A stretch of 64,000 bases of DNA from an uncultured Geobacteraceae bacterium (GTDB lineage: Bacteria > Desulfobacterota > Desulfuromonadia > Geobacterales > Pseudopelobacteraceae), in NCBI GenBank assembly GCA_903876875.1, contig CAIRBT010000056.1, forward strand, positions 1-64,000. Direction: 5' to 3'. The notes under the pieces were generated by a model, which saw only the letters and a program-made list of their open reading frames with translations, was not told where the DNA came from and made no database searches. Position 1 is the stretch's first letter. Each line of letters starts with the position of its first letter. Positions 56,122 to 64,000 of this stretch are shown here, one piece after another. The position numbers and the translations under genes are program-made.

Positions 56122-56505
56122 TTACTTCAGATTAACGATAATTTCTACTTCCAGCAGGGCATTGCGGGGCAGTGCCGCCACGGCAACCGTGGAACGTGCC
56201 GGTTTGTGGCCGGTAAAACGGGCACCATAGACGGCATTTACTGCTGCAAAATCGGCCATATCCACCAGATAGATAGTGGTTTTTACCACGTCGTCAAAAC
56301 CGGCACCGACGGCCTGCAAGAGGGCGGCAATATTATCCATGACCCGTTCAGCCTGAAGGGTGATATCGGCGGCCACCATATCGCCCGTTGCCGGATCCAG
56401 CGGAATCTGACCAGAACAAAAGAGCAGGTTCCCGCAGCGTACCGCCTGGGAGTAAGGCCCGATGGCGGCCGGAGCCCCTTCGGTGGAGATAATTTCCAGA
56501 GTCAT
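56122..56505 (-). CDS. ridA: RidA family protein
   Basis: APAAIGPYSQAVRCGNLLFCSGQIPLDPATG...ARSTVAVAALPRNALLEVEIIV. Confidence 0.95.
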   Translation of the reverse strand: MTLEIISTEGAPAAIGPYSQAVRCGNLLFCSGQIPLDPATGDMVAADITLQAERVMDNIAALLQAVGAGFDDVVKTTIYLVDMADFAAVNAVYGARFTGHKPARSTVAVAALPRNALLEVEIIVNLK

Positions 56506-58652
56506 TGTTTTATCCTTTCTACCTTGATAACACCCTTGATTTTCATGAGCGCATTCATAACTTTTTGCAGATGGGCCAGATCGACCACGTTGACTTCAAA
56601 GGTATTTTCACCCCGCTGGTCGATGGTACTCTGAATCTGAGCACTGGCAATATTGGCTTCACAGTTGGTGATGGCAATGGTCATGGTAGCCAGAATACCC
56701 TTAACATCATGGCAAAGCACCCGGATTTTGACCGGCAGTGCCGCCGTTTTCCCCTTGTTCCAGACCACATCAACCCGCCGTTCCGGATCCCCTTCAAGGG
56801 CAAACGGGCAATCGGCCGTATGAACCGTCACCCCCTTGCCACGGGTAATAAAGCCGGTAATTTCATCCCCCGGCACCGGGTTACAGCATTTACCAAAACG
56901 CACCAGAACATCATCGAGACCGCTTATTTCAACGGCTCCGCTTGATTTCCCCTTCAGCTTATTAATGACCGCTTCAAGGCGGGATTCTTTATGGTCATTC
57001 CGTTCCTTGATCTTATCTTCCGGCAGCAGCTTACCGACGATCTGGCTACTGGAAATTTTGCCGTAACCGACCGCCGCCATCAGATCTTCATCGGCCGCAT
57101 AGCCAAACTCTCCGGCAATCTTTTTAAATTCGCCACTCTTCTGAATCTTCTGCAGATTGAGTGAATAACGCCGGAAATCCTTCTCACAGATTTCCCGTCC
57201 CAGCACGATACTCCGCTTCCGCTCTTCAATCTTGATCCAGCTTCTGATTTTGTTACGAGCACGGGAACTCTTGACAATTTTGAGCCAGTCTTTACTGGGG
57301 GTATGGTGGGGGGAGGTGATAACTTCAACGATATCGCCATTTTTAAGCTCATATTTCAGCGGCACCAGCTTGCCGTTAACTTTGGCACCGACGCAGCGAT
57401 GACCAATATCCGTATGGACGCTGTAGGCGAAGTCGATGGGGGTAGACCCCTTGGGATACCCTTTAACATCCCCTTTGGGGGTAAAAACGTAGACCTCTTC
57501 GGTGAACAGTTCCACCTTGACCGAATCCATGAACTCTTTCGAGTCCTGCAGATCCTGCTGCCACTCAAGAAGTTGACGAAGCCAGGCAAAGCGTTTGACA
57601 TCTTTCTCGTCGTACCCTTTCCCCTCTTTGTATTTCCAGTGGGCCGCGATCCCGGCATCGGCGACACTGTGCATCTCGTGGGTACGGATCTGCACCTCCA
57701 TCCGGTCCCCCTGGGGGCCGATGACGGTGGTATGAAGGGACTGGTACATGTTCCCCTTGGGCATGGCGATATAATCTTTAAAACGCCCCGGGATCGGCTT
57801 CCAGGCCGAATGGATGACGCCAAGCACCTCATAGCATTCACGCACATCATTGACCAGAATGCGTACCGCAATCAGGTCGTAGATCTCTTCAAATTCAACA
57901 TTACGTTTTTCCATCTTGCGATAGATGGAGTAGAGATGCTTGCTCCGACCGGACACCTCCCCCGGAATGCCGTAAAAGTTCAGCTTATCGAAGATAATGG
58001 CCTTGGCCTCTTCAACAAAGGCCTCCCGCTCCTGCTTTTTCTGGGAAATTTTCTTCACCAGATCAAAATAAACCTCCGGATGGAGATAACGGAACGACAG
58101 ATCTTCCAGCTCCACTTTCACCCAGGAGATACCGAGGCGATTGGCGATGGGGGCGTAGATGTCCATGGTTTCCCGTGCGATACGCCGCTGCTTGGTTTCA
58201 TCCTGAAACTCAAGGGTCCGCATGTTGTGGAGACGGTCCGCCAGTTTGACCAGAATAACCCGGATGTCAATGGCCATGGCCAGCAGCATTTTCCGGAAAT
58301 TTTCCGCTTGGCTTTCTTCCTTGGTCTTGAAGTTGATCTTACTGATCTTGGTAACGCCCTCAACCAGGGTGGCAACCTCTGCACCAAACAGGGAGGTCAG
58401 ATCCTCCGCAGTCGCCAGGGTATCTTCGATGGTATCATGGAGGAATCCGGTGACGATACTCGGCACATCCAGCTTCAGATCGGCAAGCAGGCCGGCAACT
58501 TCCATCGGATGGATGATATAGGGCTCACCGGAAAGGCGGGTCTGCCCCTGATGTACCTTGGCACAATAAACGTACGCCTTGCGGATCAGATTGTGGTCTG
58601 CCGTCGGATTGTACGATGAGACCTTATCAAGAATGTCATTGAGTCGGATCAT
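56502..58652 (-). CDS. spoT: Bifunctional (p)ppGpp synthetase/hydrolase (Rel/SpoT)
   Basis: HD domain FLHDTIEDT, KLADRLHNMRTL; synthetase RIYRKM-type KHLYSIYRKMEKR; TGS, ACT domains. Confidence 0.96.
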   Translation of the reverse strand: MIRLNDILDKVSSYNPTADHNLIRKAYVYCAKVHQGQTRLSGEPYIIHPMEVAGLLADLKLDVPSIVTGFLHDTIEDTLATAEDLTSLFGAEVATLVEGVTKISKINFKTKEESQAENFRKMLLAMAIDIRVILVKLADRLHNMRTLEFQDETKQRRIARETMDIYAPIANRLGISWVKVELEDLSFRYLHPEVYFDLVKKISQKKQEREAFVEEAKAIIFDKLNFYGIPGEVSGRSKHLYSIYRKMEKRNVEFEEIYDLIAVRILVNDVRECYEVLGVIHSAWKPIPGRFKDYIAMPKGNMYQSLHTTVIGPQGDRMEVQIRTHEMHSVADAGIAAHWKYKEGKGYDEKDVKRFAWLRQLLEWQQDLQDSKEFMDSVKVELFTEEVYVFTPKGDVKGYPKGSTPIDFAYSVHTDIGHRCVGAKVNGKLVPLKYELKNGDIVEVITSPHHTPSKDWLKIVKSSRARNKIRSWIKIEERKRSIVLGREICEKDFRRYSLNLQKIQKSGEFKKIAGEFGYAADEDLMAAVGYGKISSSQIVGKLLPEDKIKERNDHKESRLEAVINKLKGKSSGAVEISGLDDVLVRFGKCCNPVPGDEITGFITRGKGVTVHTADCPFALEGDPERRVDVVWNKGKTAALPVKIRVLCHDVKGILATMTIAITNCEANIASAQIQSTIDQRGENTFEVNVVDLAHLQKVMNALMKIKGVIKVERIKQ

Positions 58653-58756
58653 ACGCTGTTCATCGCCTGTGAATGGTTAGGTGGAAAGAAACGGAAAGCG
58701 GATAAAAAAAAGGTGAAACCGGTATCGAATACTCCGGTTCCACCAGGAATGGCAGA

Positions 58757-58963
58757 TTAGACGCGCTGTTTCTTGGAAACTTCAAAGCCGATTTTTCCGG
58801 CAGCAATTTCCCGAAGCGCAGTAACCACCTGACGGTTATTTTTAGACTCAGTCAACGGCTGAGCCCCTTTGTAGAGCTGCTTTACCCGCTTGGCAGCCAA
58901 TATTACCAACAGGAAACGATTTTCAACCTTTTCCAGACAATCTTCTACTGTGACTCGTGCCAT
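58757..58963 (-). CDS. rpoZ: RNA polymerase omega subunit
   Basis: [33 protein letters not shown]; start at 58963. Confidence 0.96.
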   Translation of the reverse strand: MARVTVEDCLEKVENRFLLVILAAKRVKQLYKGAQPLTESKNNRQVVTALREIAAGKIGFEVSKKQRV

Positions 58964-59018
58964 GACAGTACCCCTTTTCAACTTCTTTATATGAAGGGTC
59001 AATATACCTCATTTCCCC

Positions 59019-59627
59019 CTATAGATCAAACAATTTTCCAACTTTTTCCATCATTCTAAAGGTTTTACGCCGATGAGCCGTCACAATGGCTGCCAGTTCA
59101 CCACAGGCGGTGCTAAATTCATCATTAAAAATTATATAATCGTACCAGCAGGCCTGCTTGATCTCCTCAGTAGCCCGGTTGATCCGCACTTCAATGACCT
59201 CCGGTGCATCTGTGGAGCGATGTTCCAGGCGGCGGCGCAATTCAACCATGCTGGGGGGCATGATGAACACGTACACTCCCCCTTCAAACTGCTCCTTAAG
59301 CTTCAGTGCCCCCTGGCAATCAATGTCCAGCACCAGATCCACACCATTTTTACGTGCCACTTCCAAGGTGTGCAGCGCGGTGCCGTATTTATTACCATGG
59401 ACGACGGCCCACTCGGCAAAGGCATCATCGTCAATCATCCGGTCAAACTCCTCCACCGTCACGAAATGGTACGCCTCCCCCTCAACCTCTCCAGTTCGGG
59501 GAGCCCGGGTCGTATAACTAATGGACTCTTTCATATCGGGAAATGTTTGAAACAACTCCCGGCAAAGCGACGTTTTCCCCGCACCGGATGGGGCAGAAAG
59601 TATCAGAATCAAGCCTTCTCGTTTCAT
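59019..59627 (-). CDS. gmk: Guanylate kinase
   Basis: LILSAPSGAGKTSLCREL, SISYTTRAPRTGEVEGEAYHFV. Confidence 0.97.
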   Translation of the reverse strand: MKREGLILILSAPSGAGKTSLCRELFQTFPDMKESISYTTRAPRTGEVEGEAYHFVTVEEFDRMIDDDAFAEWAVVHGNKYGTALHTLEVARKNGVDLVLDIDCQGALKLKEQFEGGVYVFIMPPSMVELRRRLEHRSTDAPEVIEVRINRATEEIKQACWYDYIIFNDEFSTACGELAAIVTAHRRKTFRMMEKVGKLFDL

Positions 59628-59642
59628 CGGGTCTTCCTTCCT

Positions 59643-60521
59643 TTATTCAACGTTCTGTACCTGCTCCCGCATTTTTTCCATTTCAGCCTTAATCTGGATT
59701 ACCAGCGTCGTAATGGCCGCATCATTGGATTTCGAACCGATGGTGTTGACCTCCCGGTTCATCTCCTGCATCAGAAAATCCAGCTTTCTGCCGACCGGCT
59801 CGTTACTACGTAAGGCATCATCGAACTGGTTAAAGTGACTGGCAAGCCGCACCAGCTCTTCAGTTATATCACCACGGTCCGCCAACAGGGCAACTTCCTG
59901 GGCAAGCCGCGACTGATCCATCTCCGTCCCCTCAAGCAGCAGCTCAAGACGCCCCTTCAATTTAAGACGATACTCTTCAATAACCACCGGTATCCGCCCA
60001 CCAATCTCGTCGGTCCACTGGGCAATCTGCACTCTCCGGGCGGCCAAATCCTGCTCCAGTGCCTCCCCTTCCCGGCTCCGCATGGCGTCCAGTGCAGCAA
60101 CAGCAGCCGTTACCGCCTCACAAAGCAAAGGGAGCTGTTCCGTCTCTTCACGGGTAACGGTAACCTCTTTCAGCACCCCTTTCTGAGCCATAAGAAAGGC
60201 CGGTGCCACATCCTGGGGGAGATTAAACTCCTTGGAAAGGCGGCCATAGGCTTCAAAATAAGCCCGTGCCAACACCATATCGATCTGGGGAACGACCTGT
60301 TCGGTCGCCACTTCGTTACACTGTATCGAAACATCTATTTTCCCCCGCTTCAGGGAGGAAGAGACGAGACGTTTTACGTCGTTTTCATGTTGATACAGGG
60401 AGCGTGGCATCCGCACGGAGACCTCGCCGTACCGATGATTAACCGAGCGAATCTCCACGACAAAGGCACCTTCTGTCGTCCCCGCTTCCCCTTTGCCATA
60501 TCCGGTCATGCTTTTGAGCAT
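59643..60521 (-). CDS. yicC: YicC family (stress-induced) protein
   Basis: MLKSMTGYGKGEAG...VEIRSVNHRYGEVSVRMPR...GRKLDFLMQEMNREVNTIGSKSND. Confidence 0.95.
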   Translation of the reverse strand: MLKSMTGYGKGEAGTTEGAFVVEIRSVNHRYGEVSVRMPRSLYQHENDVKRLVSSSLKRGKIDVSIQCNEVATEQVVPQIDMVLARAYFEAYGRLSKEFNLPQDVAPAFLMAQKGVLKEVTVTREETEQLPLLCEAVTAAVAALDAMRSREGEALEQDLAARRVQIAQWTDEIGGRIPVVIEEYRLKLKGRLELLLEGTEMDQSRLAQEVALLADRGDITEELVRLASHFNQFDDALRSNEPVGRKLDFLMQEMNREVNTIGSKSNDAAITTLVIQIKAEMEKMREQVQNVE

Positions 60522-60678
60522 CAGCTGCGCACCTCACTTTTTTATGTTCACATACCGTACTTACCGCTCGTTTGTCCAGCCAATTCCGGTAGAGCCACCT
60601 TGAGAAAAGCGGATTTGGAGTGATTTGCTTTTGAATTCCGCTCTAAAAAACCTATTGACATTCCAGAACGGTTCATAT

Positions 60679-60721
60679 AGTTTGATATTAAATCATACTG
60701 TTTTTGTCCTATTTAAGACAA
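60679..60721 (+). promoter_or_regulatory. Two operator-like palindromes upstream of yceI-like gene
   Basis: AGTTTGAT-ATTAA-ATCATACT (60679-60699) and TTGTC-CTATTTAA-GACAA (60704-60721), just after TTGACA at about 60655. Confidence 0.5.
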
Positions 60722-60747
60722 AGTAAATATACCAAAGGAGATACACC

Positions 60748-61341
60748 ATGAAAAAGCTCATTACCCTGTTTACCGCCGTATTCGCCCTTTCACTGCCGGT
60801 GATGGCACTGGCATCGACTTGGAAAATTGACCCGGATCACTCAAATGTCGGCTTCAAGGTTCGCCACCTGATGGTGTCAAACGTCAAGGGGAGCTTTGAA
60901 AAATTCAGTGGTTCCGTGGAAATTAACGAAAAAGATATCACTAAATCCCACGTATCGGTTTCCATTGATACGGCTTCCGTAAACACCAACGTCCAGAAGA
61001 GAGATGGCCATCTCAAGAGTGCCGATTTCTTTGATGTGGCCAAATATCCGACCATGACCTTTGTATCGAAAAAAGTGGTCTCAGCAGGCAAGGACAGGTT
61101 GAAAGTAACCGGTGATCTGTCACTGCACGGCGTCACCCGCGAGGTAGTGCTGGATGTTGAAGGGCCAGCCGTTGAAAGCAAAGACCCCTGGGGTAATTAC
61201 CGAAGCGGCGTGGTAGCCACCACAAAAATAAATCGTAAGGACTTTGGCCTGCTGTACAATGCAGCTCTGGAAACCGGCGGCGTGGCCGTTGGCGAAGAGG
61301 TTGCCATCACCCTGGAAATCGAGATGATTAAAGGGAAGTAG
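60748..61341 (+). CDS. YceI family periplasmic protein
   Basis: Signal peptide; STWKIDPDHSNVGFKVRHLMVSNVKGSFEKFSG...NRKDFGLLYNAALETGGVAVGEEVAI. Confidence 0.94.
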   Translation: MKKLITLFTAVFALSLPVMALASTWKIDPDHSNVGFKVRHLMVSNVKGSFEKFSGSVEINEKDITKSHVSVSIDTASVNTNVQKRDGHLKSADFFDVAKYPTMTFVSKKVVSAGKDRLKVTGDLSLHGVTREVVLDVEGPAVESKDPWGNYRSGVVATTKINRKDFGLLYNAALETGGVAVGEEVAITLEIEMIKGK

Positions 61342-61359
61342 GTATTGCATACGTTCTGC

Positions 61360-61397
61360 AAAAAAGCCTGCCCCCGAATCGGGGGCAGGCTTTTTTT
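61360..61397. terminator. Bidirectional intrinsic terminator
   Basis: AAAAAAGCCTGCCCCCGAATCGGGGGCAGGCTTTTTTT. Confidence 0.92.
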
Positions 61398-61555
61398 GTA
61401 GGGGAAATCACCACGGCGGTGCGGTTTCCGGATTAGTGCGGGTAATTTACGGAGTGCTATAGCCGTCCCACCACCGAATAGGCAACTATGTTCATTTTAG
61501 GAGAACCCCATTCAAAACAGAGAGAACCTGAGCGATAACGTGGTGGTGGGGACGT

Positions 61556-61747
61556 TCAAACATTGCTGCCCCCCCCCTCAAAAGCCAAACGTAACGCGTT
61601 TATAAGGTACTGTTCTTGTACCGTAATATCCTGTTCATGTATGTGTCGCCAGTTGCGAACATATATACCCCACGCCTCAGCAGGTGACAATGCTTCTGTA
61701 CCGTGTACCTGCCAGGCGAGTTGCTTCAGTTGCGGATAATCCATCAA
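61556..61747 (-). CDS. Small uncharacterised protein
   Basis: 63 aa, MMDYPQLKQLAWQVHGTEALSPAEAWGIYVRNWRHIHEQDITVQEQYLINALRLAFEGGGSNV; co-oriented with following genes. Confidence 0.55.
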   Translation of the reverse strand: MMDYPQLKQLAWQVHGTEALSPAEAWGIYVRNWRHIHEQDITVQEQYLINALRLAFEGGGSNV

Positions 61748-61795
61748 ACGAATGCGTGCGGGTAACCGTAATCCGTGTTACATTTCCTCCACCAA

Positions 61796-62068
61796 TTAAT
61801 ACCCAACCCCGGCAAACTGTATATTGCTCGGGTCGCCCGAACGGGGTGGTGAAACGGCATGAACCCCGCCGCACTCCGGACAACTGGTCACAAAAGTGGC
61901 CTGAATGAAGGGTGCCCCACACCCCTGACAGGTTGCCGCTAAACCACCATCCGGCAGCGACTGGTTTTTAAGCGTACCCCCATGGGCCTGTGACACAAAC
62001 TCAACCAACGCTCTTCCCTCTGCAAACGGCCCTGCCCCGGCAGCATGACCACAACCACAACTTCCCAT
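61796..62068 (-). CDS. Small Cys-rich protein with zinc-ribbon-like CxxC...CxxC
   Basis: MGSCGCGHAAGAG...ATCQGCGAPFIQATFVTSCPECGGVHAV. Confidence 0.65.
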   Translation of the reverse strand: MGSCGCGHAAGAGPFAEGRALVEFVSQAHGGTLKNQSLPDGGLAATCQGCGAPFIQATFVTSCPECGGVHAVSPPRSGDPSNIQFAGVGY

Positions 62069-62090
62069 ATCTGTTGCTCCTTTTATCTAC

Positions 62091-62240
62091 TCAGTTATCC
62101 TTCACATCAGTTGTACAGGATTTCCCTTCCCTGCTCTTCATACCCTTTTTACGTATGGCGGCGCGTATTCCGAAGAAGCCCCCCACGGCGGTGAGGCTCC
62201 AGATTGTGACGGTTACGGCCACTTCACTTATGGTAAGCAT
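62091..62240 (-). CDS. Single-TM small protein (49 aa, below ORF-track cutoff)
   Basis: Hand translation: MLTISEVAVTVTIWSLTAVGGFFGIRAAIRKKGMKSREGKSCTTDVKDN*. Confidence 0.55.
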   Translation of the reverse strand: MLTISEVAVTVTIWSLTAVGGFFGIRAAIRKKGMKSREGKSCTTDVKDN

Positions 62241-62261
62241 CGCCCCCCTCCCCGTTTGTCC

Positions 62262-62843
62262 CTATTCCTGTTCATACCGAATGATGACTGCCAGATAGCC
62301 CGCTTCAAGCCCGGGAGGCATCCGCGACTCTGCCGCCTGATACTGTGTCACAATGGCACCACGCATGGTGTCCGGCAGTACCCGTTCCGCCAGTGGGTAC
62401 AGAACCCCATCCTCTTTTGCGATATGTTCCCGCAGGAGTGCCCCATAGCCAAGGGCGTTGTCTGCGATATCCCGATAAGCCGCCGGATCTCCCCCCTGAG
62501 CCGTACGAAGAGCCGTTTCCATCGCTGCGACAAAACCACGCCCCTGGTCATGTTCCATCAGCATGGCGGCCACCGGACTATGTTCCCGTGGCATACCGTT
62601 CTCAACCAGCGCCTTAAAAAGCACATCCTCCTCCTTGGCATGATGGAATCGATCCGCGTACTGACGGATAAAATCAATACCATCATGATAAAAGTGCCAA
62701 TTAAGATACGTGGCTTCCGCTGTCAGTGGTGCATTGCGCTCCAGAAGTGCGATCATGCGGAGAATCAGCCGGTGCTCGTTCACCAATGTGTCGGTAATAT
62801 TCATTTTCATACTTCCCGAACAGCCACACCCTGAATTTACCAT
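62262..62843 (-). CDS. Hemerythrin HHE cation-binding domain protein
   Basis: LVNEHRLILRMIALLE, FIRQYADRFHHAKEEDVLFKALVE, LMEHDQGR, REHIAKEDGVLYPLAE. Confidence 0.9.
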   Translation of the reverse strand: MVNSGCGCSGSMKMNITDTLVNEHRLILRMIALLERNAPLTAEATYLNWHFYHDGIDFIRQYADRFHHAKEEDVLFKALVENGMPREHSPVAAMLMEHDQGRGFVAAMETALRTAQGGDPAAYRDIADNALGYGALLREHIAKEDGVLYPLAERVLPDTMRGAIVTQYQAAESRMPPGLEAGYLAVIIRYEQE

Positions 62844-62846
62844 GAT

Positions 62847-63068
62847 CTACGCTCCTTTTTCGGCCAAATGGTCGTTAATTTCCTGTTCAATGTTCGCTTC
62901 AGCTTCCGGTGACAAGCCATGGATGGCAACCACATCCTTCAGCAGACAGATTCCCACCTTACAGGTGGTGCAGCCGATGTCGTAACGGGCAAGTATTTCA
63001 CCGATCACCGGATACTTCTGCATCACTTCCTGTATGGCCGTATCGCCAAGTTCATGGGAAAATTTCAT
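62847..63068 (-). CDS. DUF1858 domain protein
   Basis: MKFSHELGDTAIQEVMQKYPVIGEILARYDIGCTTCKVGICLLKDVVAIHGLSPEAE. Confidence 0.85.
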   Translation of the reverse strand: MKFSHELGDTAIQEVMQKYPVIGEILARYDIGCTTCKVGICLLKDVVAIHGLSPEAEANIEQEINDHLAEKGA

Positions 63069-63126
63069 TGGGTTGTCCCCCTGTGTTGAGATGAACCGAG
63101 CATAGGCCAGGGGAGTTCAGAAGAGT

Positions 63127-63140
63127 TTGATGTGGGTCAA
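63127..63140 (-). promoter_or_regulatory. FNR/CRP-family-like binding site
   Basis: TTGAT-GTGG-GTCAA about 60 bp upstream of the DUF1858 gene start. Confidence 0.55.
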
Positions 63141-63228
63141 TAAAATGATTTTAGCAGAAAAAAGGGAAGACTTCCTACCAAACGGTTGTACCAATCATTT
63201 TTCGGTCTCTATTCCGACCAACAAAAGG

Positions 63229-63384
63229 TCAATAATAGGTAGGAGATAGACTGCTTGCTTTTCCATAGATTTTACTCTGCTCCCGGCACCGATTGTTTAA
63301 GTTGTTCAAAACACGAAGAAGCATCGGTAAGCTATGAGCCTTACGTGGTGAGGGGAAACTGTTGCCAAGAGCTATGGTATCCAT
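63229..63384 (-). CDS. Orphan 51-aa ORF behind a perfect palindrome
   Basis: Hand translation MDTIALGNSFPSPRKAHSLPMLLRVLNNLNNRCREQSKIYGKASSLSPTYY*; AGAGGA ribosome-binding-like site. Confidence 0.35.
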   Translation of the reverse strand: MDTIALGNSFPSPRKAHSLPMLLRVLNNLNNRCREQSKIYGKASSLSPTYY

Positions 63385-63397
63385 GACTGTTCCTCTT

Positions 63398-63413
63398 TAT
63401 CCCGTACGGGATA
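63398..63413. promoter_or_regulatory. 16-bp perfect palindrome, operator-like
   Basis: TATCCCGTACGGGATA. Confidence 0.6.
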
Positions 63414-63455
63414 TTTTACATCTTGGTGAGATAACGTTAAAAAAATGCCCCCTCC

Positions 63456-63872
63456 CTACCCACCGATAATCTTGACCAGCACCCGCTTGCGCCGTTTGCC
63501 GTCAAACTCTCCGTAGAAAATCTGCTCCCAGGGGCCCAGATCCAGTGCACCTGCGGTCACCGCCACCATAACCTCCCTCCCCATGATGGTTCGTTTGAGG
63601 TGGGCATCGGCATTGTCCTCATACCCGTTATGATGGTAACGGGAATAGGGCTTTTCCGGTGCCAACCCCTCAAGCCACGCTTCGAAATCCCGGTGCAGAC
63701 CGGACTCGTCATCGTTTATAAATACACTGGCGGTGATATGCATGGCATTACAGAGCAACAGACCGTCTACAATGCCGCTCTCCCGCAGACAGGCGGCAAC
63801 CTGCGAGGTAATATTGAACAGTTGACGTCGCTGGTTTGTCTCAAACCACAATTCCTTCCGATAGGTTTTCAT
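63456..63872 (-). CDS. YjbQ family (UPF0047, secondary thiamine-phosphate synthase)
   Basis: [31 protein letters not shown]...[47 protein letters not shown]; start at internal Met 63872. Confidence 0.93.
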   Translation of the reverse strand: MKTYRKELWFETNQRRQLFNITSQVAACLRESGIVDGLLLCNAMHITASVFINDDESGLHRDFEAWLEGLAPEKPYSRYHHNGYEDNADAHLKRTIMGREVMVAVTAGALDLGPWEQIFYGEFDGKRRKRVLVKIIGG

Positions 63873-64000
63873 CGAATGACCTCCCTGCCTTTTGTGTTTA
63901 ACCCCGTAACGCGCTGTAGAGAGAACTGTACCGGACGGCCTCCCGGTGAGGTGAGCATGATTCCTGGACAAACGCCCCGGCCTTTCGACCTACCTCCTGA

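Noticed and set aside
57303-58619. 438-aa plus-strand ORF
   Set aside because: Antisense to the well-supported Rel/SpoT gene; low-complexity shadow translation caused by GC-biased codon positions.
1-64000. CRISPR array, rRNA or tRNA genes, complete transposase or integrase
   Set aside because: None recognised: no regularly spaced repeats, no rRNA stretches, no convincing tRNA T-loop/acceptor pairs, no transposase or integrase ORF. tRNAscan-SE and CRISPR finders were not run.

Overview
64 kb chromosomal window from what looks like a Geobacter/Desulfuromonadia-type bacterium (inferred from gene content and order; not tested). Most of it is core genome: ileS-lspA, lon-hsp20, a speA/carboxynorspermidine-type polyamine operon, priA, ubiD, scpAB, trpS, dut, ppx, pilBTC-pilS, aroE, ribF, recG, mazG, hipBA, murJ, thrC, rpmB, a relA/spoT-rpoZ-gmk-yicC block, and yceI. 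The most interesting locus is 2.2-7.8 kb. It is a stressosome-type operon with a cytosolic RsbRD-like protein, a membrane MCP/HAMP-STAS RsbR, RsbS, two tandem RsbT-like kinases and RsbX. Its apparent output is a histidine kinase whose N-terminus looks like the RsbT-binding domain of RsbU, followed by a receiver-only response regulator. A GEMM-I-type riboswitch precedes the operon. It carries A where canonical c-di-GMP aptamers have G20, which is the signature of cyclic AMP-GMP (3',3'-cGAMP) sensing, and it has a downstream terminator. Other points of interest: an AbrB/SpoVT-like domain fused to RecG; a DUF4160/DUF2442 gene pair flanked by 40-bp direct repeats of the ubiD 3' end; a small-protein/hemerythrin/DUF1858 cluster behind an FNR-like box; pilS without an adjacent pilR/pilA; divergent promoters sharing a 12-bp core; and several REP/MITE-like palindromes. 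Everything was read by eye from sequence and the ORF track; no database search was run.
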